Shown here: positions 13,163 to 13,303 of the stretch, piece after piece
Layout: each line of letters begins with the position of its first letter
Numbering within the stretch: the first letter of the stretch is position 1
Source of the DNA: Methanobacterium sp. PtaU1.Bin097
Lineage (GTDB): Archaea > Methanobacteriota > Methanobacteria > Methanobacteriales > Methanobacteriaceae
Assembly: GCA_002067325.1 (NCBI GenBank)
Contig: MVQY01000179.1
Location: 1 to 13,303, forward strand
Length of the DNA stretch: 13,303 nucleotides
Reading direction: 5' to 3'
The notes under the pieces: model-generated
What the model was told of the DNA's origin: nothing
What the model saw: only the letters and a program-made list of their open reading frames with translations
The model's database searches: none
Position numbers and translations under genes: made by a program

Positions 13163-13303
13163 ATGTCTTTTATAGAAATAGAAAATGTCTCTAAAAAGTT
13201 TAAAGATGTGGAAGTCCTTAAAAATATCAGCGTAAATATCGAGGAGGGTGCTGTTTTGGGTATTCTCGGTAGGAGTGGTGCTGGTAAGTCTGTTTTGATT
13301 AAT
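13163..13303 (+). CDS. atwA: ABC ATPase, N-terminal fragment; probably methyl-coenzyme M reductase component A2
   Basis: Only 47 codons are present, cut by the window end. They read as an ABC ATPase start: a first strand MSFIEIENVSKKF, the strand-loop VLKNISVNIEEG, and the Walker A loop LGRSGAGKSVLIN (35-47). In most ABC transporters the Walker A ends GKST; GKSVLIN and the preceding ILGRSGAGKS are what I recall of component A2 (AtwA), the two-domain ATPase needed to reductively activate methyl-coenzyme M reductase. The ATG follows a GAGAGTGG stretch at 13151-13158. The ABC ATPase call is firm; the AtwA call rests on a short match and could be another ABC protein. Confidence 0.6.
   Translation, partial: MSFIEIENVSKKFKDVEVLKNISVNIEEGAVLGILGRSGAGKSVLIN

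Noticed and set aside
1..13303. CRISPR array, transposon or defence island
   Set aside because: The repeats seen are two-copy adjacent units with no spacers; no transposase, integrase, nuclease-helicase or toxin-antitoxin pair is encoded, and the genes are core methanogen functions.

Overview
The window reads as chromosomal DNA of a pseudomurein-walled, rod-shaped methanogen of the Methanobacteriales, most likely Methanobacterium or a close relative. The basis is the gene set: coenzyme F420 synthesis (cofE, cofD), archaeal GTP cyclohydrolase III, archaeal IMP cyclohydrolase PurO, an archaeal dihydroneopterin aldolase (tetrahydromethanopterin pathway), archaetidylserine synthase, an MreB homologue, and the first 47 codons of an ABC ATPase that resembles methyl-coenzyme M reductase component A2. 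Intergenic DNA is very AT-rich, genes end in T-tracts, and no tRNA, rRNA, CRISPR or transposon is visible.

Layout. (1) 1-618, + strand: rubrerythrin, preceded by a tandem 16-bp repeat at the window edge. (2) 648-1492, - strand: a soluble protein of unknown function and a small Gly/Ala/Ile-rich membrane protein. (3) 1589-6042, - strand: an envelope-related block transcribed in the order pssA, a DUF515-type membrane-anchored protein, (hairpin), a secreted cell-surface protein, a sortase, and mptD. (4) 6368-8075, + strand, divergent from block 3: a protein of unknown function translationally coupled to an MreB-type actin. (5) 8327-12156, + strand: rnhB, purO, cofE, cofD and gch3. (6) 12266-13021: a TIM-barrel protein related to dihydrouridine synthases. 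(7) 13163 to the end: the truncated ABC ATPase.

How the genes fit together. Blocks 3 and 4 share a control region of about 325 bp and concern the envelope: polar lipid head-group synthesis, an MreB filament, a sortase beside a likely substrate, and a protein with a CpaB-like (SAF) layout. Blocks 5 and 6 concern GTP/purine-derived cofactors. PurO closes the purine ring, GCH III opens GTP toward riboflavin and the deazaflavin FO, CofD and CofE turn FO into F420, and MptD in block 3 acts on the other GTP-derived C1 cofactor, tetrahydromethanopterin.

The observations most worth a second look are the sortase/surface-protein pair with its unusual C-terminal signal, the CpaB-like reading of the DUF515 protein, the unknown gene coupled to archaeal mreB, the DUS-like TIM-barrel protein beside GCH III, three perfect two-copy tandem repeats of 16-19 bp in separate intergenic regions, a cluster of GATTTAAA boxes before cofD, and two palindromic elements in the minus-strand block. 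I found no clearly new defence or mobile system here.
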